NCBI GenBank assembly: GCA_020851735.1
Contig: JADZCD010000027.1
Location: 1 to 64,000, forward strand
Reading direction: 5' to 3'
DNA: 64,000 nucleotides
Source: Phycisphaeraceae bacterium
GTDB taxonomy: Bacteria; Planctomycetota; Phycisphaerae; Phycisphaerales; Phycisphaeraceae
Part shown: piece after piece, positions 49,505 through 57,326 of the stretch
How the letters are laid out: every line of letters starts with the position of its first letter
How positions within the stretch are numbered: the first letter of the stretch is position 1
Translations under genes and position numbers: made by a program
Notes under the pieces: model-generated
The model's database searches: none
Seen by the model: only the letters and a program-made list of their open reading frames with translations
Told to the model about the DNA's origin: nothing

Positions 49505-49546
49505 TTAGGAATCAGGAATTAGGAGTTGGGAGTCAGGAATTAGGGA
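49505..49546 (+). repeat. Heptanucleotide tandem repeat (TTAGGAG type), six units
   Basis: TTAGGAA, TCAGGAA, TTAGGAG, TTGGGAG, TCAGGAA, TTAGGGA. It lies between the parvulin-like gene and alaC. Confidence 0.85.
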
Positions 49547-49592
49547 AAGGCAGTGCCGAGTACTGGACTAACGGAAATCAATCGCCCCTCAA

Positions 49593-49641
49593 CCCCAGAC
49601 CCCAGACCCCAGACCCCAGACCCTCTACCCCATACCCCACC
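49593..49641 (+). repeat. Heptanucleotide tandem repeat (CCCCAGA type), seven units
   Basis: Four perfect CCCCAGA units, then CCCTCTA, CCCCATA and CCCCACC. It begins 47 bases after the previous array, in the leader of alaC. Confidence 0.88.
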
Positions 49642-49672
49642 GACGCCTACTTCCGAAACAACGAGTGCCGTT

Positions 49673-50881
49673 ATGGAAATCAAACTAGCCAGCCGCATTG
49701 AACGTTTGCCCCCTTATGTGCTTAACCGCCTAAAGAGCATGATCCACGATCGTCGCCAGGCCGGCGCGGACGTGATCGACATGAACATGGGCAACCCCAC
49801 CGATCCCCCGCCGGACCCGGTGGTCGATAAGATCCGCGAAGCGGTGCTCGACCCGCGCAACGGGCGCTATTCCGTGTCGGCTGGCATCCCCAACCTCCGC
49901 CGGGAGATGGCTCTTAAATACAAGCGGCGCTGGGGCGTGGAGCTGGACCCCTCCACCGAAGTCATCGCGACCATCGGCTCCAAGGAGGGCTTCAGCCACC
50001 TGTGCCTGGCTCTGCTGGGCCCCGGCGACATCGCCGTGGTGGCGGACCCGGCCTTTCAGATTCACACCTACGCCGTGGTGCTGGCCGGCGCCAGCGTGGT
50101 GTCCGTGCCGTTGGGCAATGACCAGGCCTTCCTGGATCGCATCGGCGACGTCCTGGCTCACTTAACGCCCAAGCCCAAGCTCGTCACGCTCAACTACCCG
50201 CACAATCCCACCGCCATGACGGTGGACCCGGAGTTTTTCAATTCCGTCGTGCGCATGGCTGAGAAGCATCAGGTCATGATCGTCCACGACTTTGCCTACG
50301 GCGAAACCTGTTTCGACGGGTACCAGGCTCCCAGTTTTCTCCAGGCTCCGGGGGCCAAGGAATACGGCGTGGAGTTCACCACGCTCAGCAAGCCCTACAA
50401 CATGGCCGGCTGGCGCATCGGGTTCTGCTGCGGCAACGCCAAGATGATCCAGGCCCTGGCCACCATCAAGGGCTATTACGACTACGGCATCTTCCAGGCG
50501 GTGCAGATCGCCGCCATCATCGCCATGCGCGAAGGCGACAAGCACATCCAGGCCCAGGCCAAGATTTACGAAAAGCGCCGCGACATCCTCGTGACCGGCC
50601 TGCGCAAGCTCGGCTGGCAGGTCGATTCCCCGCGCGGGTCGATGTTCGTCTGGGCCAAGGTCAACCCCGAACACTTAGCCCGCTTTAAGAACTCCACCAA
50701 CGAGTTCTGCCTGGGCATGGTCGATCAGGCTGAGGTGGCCATGACCCCCGGCGCCGCCTTCGGCGCCTTGGGCGAAGGCTACGTCCGCATGGCCCTGGTG
50801 GAAAACGAACAGCGCATCCGCCAAGCCCTCCGCCAACTGGGCCGGGCCCTCAATCGCCAGCCGGCGAAGGCGAGTGCGTAG
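49673..50881 (+). CDS. alaC: Alanine-synthesising aminotransferase (AlaC-like)
   Basis: A class I PLP aminotransferase (402 residues) very like E. coli AlaC. IERLPPYVLNRLKSM, DMNMGNPTDPPPD, YSVSAGIPNLRREMA, IGSKEGFSHLCLALL and the PLP lysine in TLSKPYNMAGWRIGF are all present, as is FAYGETCFDGYQAPS. It probably makes alanine from pyruvate and glutamate. The ATG at 49673 matches the conserved start; the open frame upstream is repeats. Other class I aminotransferases (aspartate or LL-diaminopimelate type) are less likely. Confidence 0.92.
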   Translation: MEIKLASRIERLPPYVLNRLKSMIHDRRQAGADVIDMNMGNPTDPPPDPVVDKIREAVLDPRNGRYSVSAGIPNLRREMALKYKRRWGVELDPSTEVIATIGSKEGFSHLCLALLGPGDIAVVADPAFQIHTYAVVLAGASVVSVPLGNDQAFLDRIGDVLAHLTPKPKLVTLNYPHNPTAMTVDPEFFNSVVRMAEKHQVMIVHDFAYGETCFDGYQAPSFLQAPGAKEYGVEFTTLSKPYNMAGWRIGFCCGNAKMIQALATIKGYYDYGIFQAVQIAAIIAMREGDKHIQAQAKIYEKRRDILVTGLRKLGWQVDSPRGSMFVWAKVNPEHLARFKNSTNEFCLGMVDQAEVAMTPGAAFGALGEGYVRMALVENEQRIRQALRQLGRALNRQPAKASA

Positions 50882-51027
50882 GGAAGAAGGCTGGAATTGG
50901 CTGGAAAATCAACGAGATCGGACAGCTATAGGTGCTCGGTCATATGTAGGTGGGGCGGCCGTCCTGACTGAGGATGATCATGACGGGCGGGACGTCCGTC
51001 GCAGCGCCCGACGTCATAATTGGAATG

Positions 51028-51363
51028 ATGTCTGATTCGAGGAAAATAGCGGTGACGAATTCCGATGTAAGTGAAGTATGCCGTAATTTGTTGAACAGGC
51101 ATATAATGATCGTTGGTCACTGGAAGGACGAGCGATCCAATCAACTTGTTGTCCAAAATTTCAAACGAGATGGCGCGTCTTTCATTCCGGTATTCTCTGA
51201 CGAGGCCAATTTTCGTAATGAGATCATAGGAAGTGGCTTTGAGGATGACGGAATTTCAATTGATTGCAGGCTTTTTGTTTCTTTATTGCACGGCGACGAA
51301 GTATTGATTTTGAATCCAGGGAGTCATCATCCTTTAGAACTACGGAAAGCTGACTTTATATGA
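51028..51363 (+). CDS. SseB-like protein
   Basis: A 111-residue protein resembling the SseB domain: SFIPVFSDEANF in the middle and DEVLILNPGSHHPLELRKADF at the end are typical. It is less GC-rich than its neighbours. The start is uncertain: ATG 51025 or 51028 follow a GGA, and 50974 is also open but codes unlikely sequence. Family members have been linked to secretion-system and immunity functions, but most are unstudied. It opens a small accessory patch. Confidence 0.65.
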   Translation: MSDSRKIAVTNSDVSEVCRNLLNRHIMIVGHWKDERSNQLVVQNFKRDGASFIPVFSDEANFRNEIIGSGFEDDGISIDCRLFVSLLHGDEVLILNPGSHHPLELRKADFI

Positions 51364-51381
51364 ATGGCTGATCATTCGGCC

Positions 51382-51465
51382 GGGTGCCTGGGCCTAACTC
51401 TTTGTGCCCCAGTGGTAGATCAAGAGAAAGTTGCTGGAGCACGCGTTGCTTAGCCCCAGGCACCC
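51382..51465 (+). repeat. Nested hairpin repeat G, copy 1
   Basis: Outer arms GGGTGCCTGGG (51382) and CCCAGGCACCC (51455) are perfect complements. The inner part has GTGCCCCAG facing CTGGAGCAC. It lies downstream of the HAD gene; the second copy lies upstream of it. Confidence 0.85.
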
Positions 51466-51504
51466 AGTGATATTCCGGTTTACCGTCCGAGAAAGAAGAG
51501 AATG

Positions 51505-52176
51505 TCACTGGAGAAATTCAAAAGCTTCTCCGATGTGGGATACGGTGTGTGTGGGGTTATTAACTCCTGTAGGTAGGCCTCGACGTTTCCTGTTAATCCA
51601 GATGGTGGCGATTCCCAAGCTGGAGGCGCCGAGTATGTCCGCTCGAAACGAATCGCCAATGTGCACGACTTCTTGAGGGCCTACGTCCATTAGCTTCAGG
51701 GCCATAAGAAACGGCTCGGGTCTGGGCTTGTAAGCTCGGCATTGCTCACTAGTCACGACAGCATCAAAGCGCCAGCCGTGGTGCCGAATCGCACAATCCA
51801 GATCGACATTGTCGATATTCGAGACAAGGCACGTAGGTATTGTCAGTTTGTTGAGAAAACTACTGGCTCCGGGGACGACTGGTGGGGCTCTCCAGTAAGC
51901 AAATAACTCGGCGGATAACACAGCGGCATTCAGATTGACTTGGTGCTGATCAAGCAAGGCTTGCAGACTTTGGAGCTCAAGCTCTCTTTGACACTTGAAT
52001 GAGCTGCCGAAGGAATCGTGACAAAGCTCCGCAAATCGCCAGGAGCTCAGTACCTGCGCGGAAGTACAGAGGCATGGGGATTCCGCGGTGATTTGGCGAA
52101 CAATCTGGTCGATGATGACGTCGTCTTCATCCACCAGAGTTCCGTAGAAATCCAGAAATACCGCTTTGTATCGCAT
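51505..52176 (-). CDS. HAD-superfamily hydrolase
   Basis: A 223-residue phosphatase-type HAD protein. Motif I is FLDFYGTLVDEDD (nucleophile Asp9), motif II CLVSNID, motif III lies in the lysine of YKPRPEPFLMAL and motif IV is IGDSFRADILGASSLG. A helical cap domain (about residues 18-90) is present. The substrate is unknown. Both ends of the gene carry repeat G copies in the same orientation, as if it were a cassette. Confidence 0.87.
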   Translation of the reverse strand: MRYKAVFLDFYGTLVDEDDVIIDQIVRQITAESPCLCTSAQVLSSWRFAELCHDSFGSSFKCQRELELQSLQALLDQHQVNLNAAVLSAELFAYWRAPPVVPGASSFLNKLTIPTCLVSNIDNVDLDCAIRHHGWRFDAVVTSEQCRAYKPRPEPFLMALKLMDVGPQEVVHIGDSFRADILGASSLGIATIWINRKRRGLPTGVNNPTHTVSHIGEAFEFLQ

Positions 52177-52218
52177 GCTGCCTCGCAGACGAGGATGGTG
52201 ACGAGTATGCGTCGGCCA

Positions 52219-52301
52219 GGTGGCTGGGGCTAAGTCTTCGTGCCCCAGCGTGATTATCCAGGAAGATACACTGGGGCAAGCGTTGCGTAACCCCAGGCAA
52301 T
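52219..52301 (+). repeat. Nested hairpin repeat G, copy 2
   Basis: GCTGGGGCTAA faces GTAACCCCAGGC, and inside it TGCCCCAG faces CTGGGGCA perfectly. The orientation is the same as copy 1. Confidence 0.85.
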
Positions 52302-52331
52302 CGAGGCGTTCATGTTACTAAAAACCACCGT

Positions 52332-52982
52332 TTATTGAATGGAAGTATGGGGTAGATAGGCGTTGAGTGATTGTTGAATTTTCCAGACAATAACCAGTGC
52401 GGTAATGCAGAGCAGTAGATTCACTGTTTCGGCTATTATCACGACTCCCGCAACAAACTTCATGCCATCAAGGCTGCTGGCTGGAGATCCCGCGAGCATG
52501 CGGGCGGGTAGTCCAAAATAGGCGGACATAATCCACAAAGTCCACCAAACGATCAAGATCAAACTGGACCTGTCTGTGTACCAGCCCGTTGGATTCTTGC
52601 TTGTTTTCCATAAATCCTTCATTGCGGCATAGGGCAACCACAAACAAAAAATAGGGACGAAAAAGACCGCCACGGCTGCGCCGGGGGTAAATCTCATGTC
52701 GTCGGCGCCTAATGCCCTGACATTCCGATTGGCACAATAAAACCAGCACAGAAAAATGACGGCAGTCAGTAGAAAGCCAATCGCTTCAATTTGAATAATA
52801 GTCTGGTGGCGAGATGAATAAGCGGCCACCTGGCCTTGGCGAAAAACTCCCTCGCCCAGCAGTTGCAGTTGTAGCCATGACGAGACAGCACTCACGGCAG
52901 CCAGGGCTGAACCCACAATCAGCAGCCCAGCAAGCAGTTTTGCCAATAAGGATATATCACGAAATGTGTAGGTGTTACGCAT
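52332..52982 (-). CDS. DUF4328-type membrane protein
   Basis: A 216-residue membrane protein with about five hydrophobic segments (residues 14-36, 66-84, 102-120, 143-161 and 178-198). The segment FLCWFYCANRNVRALGADDMRFTPG, then VPIFCLWLPYAAMKDLWKTS, is typical of DUF4328 proteins. Their function is unknown. It is less GC-rich than the surrounding genes and lies beside the HAD and SseB-like genes. Confidence 0.8.
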   Translation of the reverse strand: MRNTYTFRDISLLAKLLAGLLIVGSALAAVSAVSSWLQLQLLGEGVFRQGQVAAYSSRHQTIIQIEAIGFLLTAVIFLCWFYCANRNVRALGADDMRFTPGAAVAVFFVPIFCLWLPYAAMKDLWKTSKNPTGWYTDRSSLILIVWWTLWIMSAYFGLPARMLAGSPASSLDGMKFVAGVVIIAETVNLLLCITALVIVWKIQQSLNAYLPHTSIQ

Positions 52983-53090
52983 GATGGCAAGAGTCTCCTG
53001 TGCCTAGGTGCAAGCATTCCATGATGCGACGTAATCACGTAGCCAAGGCCTCGCATCGGCGGTTTGGCCGAAGAATCTCAATGGACCCCC

Positions 53091-53516
53091 TCAGTAAACC
53101 GTCACCCCCGGCCCCCTGGCGAAAATCATCGTCCACACATAGTCAATCACGAGTAGCCCCAGCGCCGCGGCACAGACCACCTTTTCCTTGCGCGTCCAGC
53201 CGGCTTTCTTGCAGATCAGCGCATACCCGACCACCGCCGCCGCGGGAACCAGATAAACCAACAGCAGCCCATACGGCCGGGCGGCGATGTAATCCGGGGA
53301 GAACGACCCACCGGACAACCCCAGCGCCCGGATGGCCGGCATGACGATTTTTTCGCGGGCAAAATGGGCCGGCTCAACCTTGGGCACTTGAATCAGGGCC
53401 AGCACGGGCAGTTCCCCCAGCCACAGCGAATTTAGAAATGGCAGCGTCAAAATCGAAATGACGCAGTACGCCATCCCGAATCGGACTATCCACGAGAAAA
53501 GCTTGCGGGCAGCCAT
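53091..53516 (-). CDS. Small membrane protein of unknown function
   Basis: A 141-residue protein with three or four hydrophobic segments (about residues 10-30, 33-50, 88-105 and 115-132). The loop QVPKVEPAHFAREKIVMPAI and FSPDYIAARPYG are the most distinctive parts. No family is recognised. The ATG at 53516 is the only good start. Confidence 0.65.
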   Translation of the reverse strand: MAARKLFSWIVRFGMAYCVISILTLPFLNSLWLGELPVLALIQVPKVEPAHFAREKIVMPAIRALGLSGGSFSPDYIAARPYGLLLVYLVPAAAVVGYALICKKAGWTRKEKVVCAAALGLLVIDYVWTMIFARGPGVTVY

Positions 53517-53718
53517 GAAATCCCCTCAGGAAAGATGCGGTAAGTTTACCCATTTTGCTCCATGGAAAACAGCCGCAAATAAAGGCGTGCAGCCTTGGGC
53601 CTTTCCTCGTCATGGTCCCAGCGGCAAGCCAAGCGAAATCGCCCAGTGTCCACTTTTCTCCTCCCGGTGTACCCTGTTCGCTCTCTTGCCTTTGTTCTTT
53701 CCCCCGCGAGGCTGATCC

Positions 53719-55311
53719 ATGGTCCGTGTCTTCCAAGTCAAGCTCCCTCTGGATCATGGCCCGGACGCCATCCCCCGCGCCGTCGCGCGCCTGCTGTCCA
53801 TTCCTCTTGCCGACGTGGAGTCCTGCCAGGTGCGGCGGCAGGCGGTGGATGCCCGCAAGAAGACGGAGATTCGTCTGATCTATACCGTCGACGTCCGGGT
53901 GAAAAACGAAGATCGCGTGCTTAAGTCTCACCCCGCCCACCGCGTCACGCCCGCGCCCGATGAGTCCTACAAGCCCGCATCGCCCGGCTCCGAGCCTTTG
54001 CCGCATCGGCCGGTGATTGTCGGCAGCGGTCCGGCTGGACTTTTTGCCGGGCTCATCCTCGCCCAGGGGGGCTATCGGCCCATCATTCTCGAGCGCGGCC
54101 AGCCCGTGGCGCAGCGGTGTCAGGACGTCGCCCGCTTCTGGCGTGACGGCACGCTTGATCCGGAATCCAACGCCCAGTTCGGCGAAGGCGGAGCCGGCAC
54201 GTTTTCCGACGGCAAGCTCACCACGCTCATCAACGATCCCCGCTGCCGAAAAGTGCTCGAGGAACTCGCCGCCGCCGGGGCGCCGTCGACCATCCTCACC
54301 TCCTACAAGCCGCACATCGGCACCGATCGCCTGCGCCAGGTCGTCCGCACGCTCCGCGACACAATCACTTCCCTGGGCGGAGAGGTTCGCTTCCAAAGCC
54401 GCCTAACCGGAATCCGCACCGAGGCCGGCCGCGTCAGCGCGATCCAGGTCAACAACAGCGACCTGATCCCCTGCACCGCTCTGGTGCTGGCCATCGGGCA
54501 CAGCGCCCGCGACACCTTTGCCATGCTCTATCAGGCCGGCCTGGCGATGACGCCCAAGGCCTTTTCCATCGGCGCCCGCATCGAGCATCCCCAGCAGCTT
54601 ATCGACCAGGCGCAGTTCGGCCCGGCGGCTGGGCATCCCCAACTTGGCGCGGCCGACTACAAGCTGGCGTTCCACGCGCCCGGCGGGCGCTCCGCCTACA
54701 CCTTCTGCATGTGCCCCGGCGGGCAGGTCATCGCCGCGGCCTCCGCGCCCGGCGGCGTGGTCACCAATGGCATGAGCCTGCACGCCCGCGCCGGCGCCAA
54801 TGCCAACTCAGCCTTTATGGTCAACGTCGGGCCGCAGGATTTCGGCGATGCGCATCCGCTGGCGGGATTTCGATTCCAGGAACGTTGGGAAAATCTGGCC
54901 TTTCACTTAGCGGGCGGAACCTACGCCGCTCCGGTGCAGACGCTCGGCGACTTCATGGCCCAGCGGGCCTCGGCCGCCCTCGGCAGCGTGACGCCGACCT
55001 ATCAGCCGGGGATCGTGCCCGCGGATCTGCGCCAGTGTCTGCCCGCCTACGTATGTGACACCATCCAGCTTGCCGCCCCCGCCTTCGGCCGGCAGCTGCG
55101 CGGGTTTGACAGCAGCGACGCGGTGTTGACCGGTGTGGAGACGCGCAGCTCCTGCCCCGTGCGCATGCCGCGCGGCGAGGATTTTCAGGCCAGCATCGGC
55201 GGCGTCTATCCCGCCGGCGAAGGCGCGGGCTATGCCGGGGGAATCATGTCCGCCGCAGCCGACGGCATACGCGTGGGCGAAGCGATCATCGGGCGATTTC
55301 GGGCCGGGTAA
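53719..55311 (+). CDS. FAD-dependent oxidoreductase (COG2509 type)
   Basis: A 530-residue flavoprotein. Residues 1-80 are a small N-terminal domain (VRVFQVKLPL...VRRQAVDARKK); the FAD motif VGSGPAGLFAGLILAQGG begins near 97. QFGEGGAGTFSDGKLTT and the late VTPTYQPGIV and VYPAGEGAGYAGGIMSAA are characteristic of this 'NAD(FAD)-utilising dehydrogenase' group. The substrate is not known for any member. It stands alone, with the ATG at 53719. Confidence 0.88.
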   Translation: MVRVFQVKLPLDHGPDAIPRAVARLLSIPLADVESCQVRRQAVDARKKTEIRLIYTVDVRVKNEDRVLKSHPAHRVTPAPDESYKPASPGSEPLPHRPVIVGSGPAGLFAGLILAQGGYRPIILERGQPVAQRCQDVARFWRDGTLDPESNAQFGEGGAGTFSDGKLTTLINDPRCRKVLEELAAAGAPSTILTSYKPHIGTDRLRQVVRTLRDTITSLGGEVRFQSRLTGIRTEAGRVSAIQVNNSDLIPCTALVLAIGHSARDTFAMLYQAGLAMTPKAFSIGARIEHPQQLIDQAQFGPAAGHPQLGAADYKLAFHAPGGRSAYTFCMCPGGQVIAAASAPGGVVTNGMSLHARAGANANSAFMVNVGPQDFGDAHPLAGFRFQERWENLAFHLAGGTYAAPVQTLGDFMAQRASAALGSVTPTYQPGIVPADLRQCLPAYVCDTIQLAAPAFGRQLRGFDSSDAVLTGVETRSSCPVRMPRGEDFQASIGGVYPAGEGAGYAGGIMSAAADGIRVGEAIIGRFRAG

Positions 55312-55433
55312 AGAGGCGGACTGTAATCGCTGCCGTGGGCTGAAAAATTGGGGAAAAACGGCGGTTTGGAGTCTGTTCCCCCGTACACCCGGCAAAACGC
55401 GGCGCCAATCTTTCATATTCCTTTTTTGAACGC

Positions 55434-55461
55434 TTGGCTTTTGTCATTTCCGCGCTACAGT
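55434..55461 (+). promoter_or_regulatory. Possible promoter of the SGNH hydrolase gene
   Basis: TTGGCT, a 16-base spacer and TACAGT, 66 bases before the start codon in a 215-base gap. The -10 box matches the consensus at only four of six positions. Confidence 0.35.
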
Positions 55462-55526
55462 AAATAAGTCGTCTGACGGTTTATTTATCCATTTTTGACC
55501 CCATGAATGTTTAGTGGAGCCATCTG

Positions 55527-56711
55527 ATGTTTCGCCTCCCGAGGCTCGCTGTGTCATTGTCCCTGGTCGTGTTGGCCTTGGCTGCGCCGGCCTGGGCTGC
55601 CGACCAGCTCAACGTCGCCCAGACGCTGGCCAACACCAAGTCCATCCTCGCCTCCGGCGGGCAGGCTGACATCGTCGTCATTGGCGACAGCCTCTGCTTT
55701 GAAGGCTTGGGTTGGGCCAGTTGGCTGCCGCGCTTCACCAACCTGATGCAGAATCACTACGGCAACGCCGGGCGCGGCTACCAGGAATTCAACCCGCGCT
55801 ACGGCGCGCATGACATCACGGGAGCGATCATCGGCAGCGGGCCGAACATGGACCTTGCCGGGGGCAAAGCCCTCAACGGCATCTGGCTGGGCTTAAAGGA
55901 CGTCGGCGGGACCGCCGCGATTGACACCTATGACGCCCAGGTGGCCCTGCACTACGGCACGACGAGCGTGGGCAGCCAATTCGCCATTCGCGACTCGGCC
56001 GGCAACCTGCTGGATGTCGTCGATTCCTACGCGCCCACCACCGGCGCCGCCGCCTGGACGCACACCTTTGCCACCGCCGACCATGAGCTGAATATCCAGG
56101 TGCTCGATCCCAGCGTCGCGCTGCTCTTTGGCGTGAATAACACCAATGACAACCCCGGCGTCCGCGTCCACCGCGGCGCCAACAGCGGGTACGGCACATC
56201 CAACTACATCGGCCGCGACCCCAGCTTCGACGCGCAACTGGACTTGCTCGATACCGACCTGGTGATCATCTCCCTGGGCCAGAACGACTATTACAGCCAG
56301 GCGGCTTACCAACAGGCGTTCCCCTATCTGATTAATCGCCTGCTCAAGACCGTCGACGACGTATTGATCCTGGGCACCTACGATTCCGGCAGCTCGCGCT
56401 TACCCATGATCTGGAGTGTCCAGGAACAGACCGCCGCGAATCTGGGCGTGGGATTCATCAACCTGGGCACCACGGCCGGCGACAAGAGTTTCTTTCGCGA
56501 CAACGGCTACCTTAACGACGACAACGTTCATCACTCTCCCGCCGGCGCCGACTACCTCGCCCAGCTCATCTTCAACGCTTTCCTCACCGACGGGGCCTCC
56601 CTCGTGCCCGAGCCCACCACCCTGTTCTGGCTCGCCCTGGGCCTGACGCTGTCGCTTCGCCGGCGGTCAGGACGAACGAGGCGGGAGACGGAGCCTGGTT
56701 TCCCGCGTTAG
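55527..56711 (+). CDS. SGNH hydrolase with PEP-CTERM sorting signal
   Basis: A 394-residue exported esterase-like protein. The signal peptide ends at about residue 24 (APAWAA). Block I IVVIGDSLCFEG (nucleophile Ser), block III SLGQNDYYSQ and block V DDNVHHSPAGADY (catalytic His) mark an SGNH/GDSL hydrolase. The C terminus is a PEP-CTERM tail: VPEPTTLFWLALGLTLSL then RRRSGR. The last residues overlap the eda gene on the other strand by 45 bases. It probably acts at the cell surface on acylated or acetylated glycans. Confidence 0.9.
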   Translation: MFRLPRLAVSLSLVVLALAAPAWAADQLNVAQTLANTKSILASGGQADIVVIGDSLCFEGLGWASWLPRFTNLMQNHYGNAGRGYQEFNPRYGAHDITGAIIGSGPNMDLAGGKALNGIWLGLKDVGGTAAIDTYDAQVALHYGTTSVGSQFAIRDSAGNLLDVVDSYAPTTGAAAWTHTFATADHELNIQVLDPSVALLFGVNNTNDNPGVRVHRGANSGYGTSNYIGRDPSFDAQLDLLDTDLVIISLGQNDYYSQAAYQQAFPYLINRLLKTVDDVLILGTYDSGSSRLPMIWSVQEQTAANLGVGFINLGTTAGDKSFFRDNGYLNDDNVHHSPAGADYLAQLIFNAFLTDGASLVPEPTTLFWLALGLTLSLRRRSGRTRRETEPGFPR

Positions 56712-57314
56712 GGCTGTGATCTGGTCCCAAGCCTTTTGTTTCCTCAAGTCGGCCGGGGCCAGCCAGGAACCGCCGCAGGCGAACACATTGGACATCGCCA
56801 GGTACTCGCCGACGTTCCGCGGCGTGATCCCGCCGGTGGGCATGACGTCAATGTCCGGGTACACCGCCGCATAGGCCTTGAGCGTCTGCAGCCCGCCGAA
56901 AGTGTCGGCCGGAAAGAATTTCACCGCCCGCAGCCCCGCCCGCCGGGCTGTCTGCACCTCCGTAGGCGTGACGACTCCGGGCAGATAGAGCAGACCGCGC
57001 TGCGCCGCGGTGTGTTGCACGTCGGGGTCGAATCCGGGGGACACGATGAATTGCGCGCCGGCCTCATGGGCCGCGACGCACTGCCGGGCATCAAGAACCG
57101 TCCCCGCGCCGATGCACATGCCCTGAACTCCGGCGGCCCGTCGGATGGCCTCCAGGGCCGCAGCCGTCCGGAAAGTGATCTCCATGCACGGCAGGCCGCC
57201 GTCGCAAAAAGCCCTGGCCAGCGGCGCCGCGTCGTCAGCCTCATCCACCGCCACCACGGGCACAAGGCGGTGCTCCCTGAGGAATTCAAGCGTCGCGTGG
57301 TTGACCGTGTTCAT
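56667..57314 (-). CDS. eda: 2-keto-3-deoxy-6-phosphogluconate aldolase
   Basis: Splits KDPG into pyruvate and glyceraldehyde-3-phosphate. The 215-residue product has the catalytic Glu45 in MEITFRT and the Schiff-base lysine in RAVKFFPADTFGG (Lys132), with VIGAGTVL-like CIGAGTVLDARQ and VMPTGGITPRNVGEYL. It is the last gene of a minus-strand operon, 12 bases after the flavin oxidoreductase. The position after GH88 and an SDR fits uronate degradation. Aldolases for related keto-deoxy acids remain possible. Confidence 0.92.
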   Translation of the reverse strand: MNTVNHATLEFLREHRLVPVVAVDEADDAAPLARAFCDGGLPCMEITFRTAAALEAIRRAAGVQGMCIGAGTVLDARQCVAAHEAGAQFIVSPGFDPDVQHTAAQRGLLYLPGVVTPTEVQTARRAGLRAVKFFPADTFGGLQTLKAYAAVYPDIDVMPTGGITPRNVGEYLAMSNVFACGGSWLAPADLRKQKAWDQITALTRETRLRLPPRSS

Positions 57315-57326
57315 GACATCCTGGCC

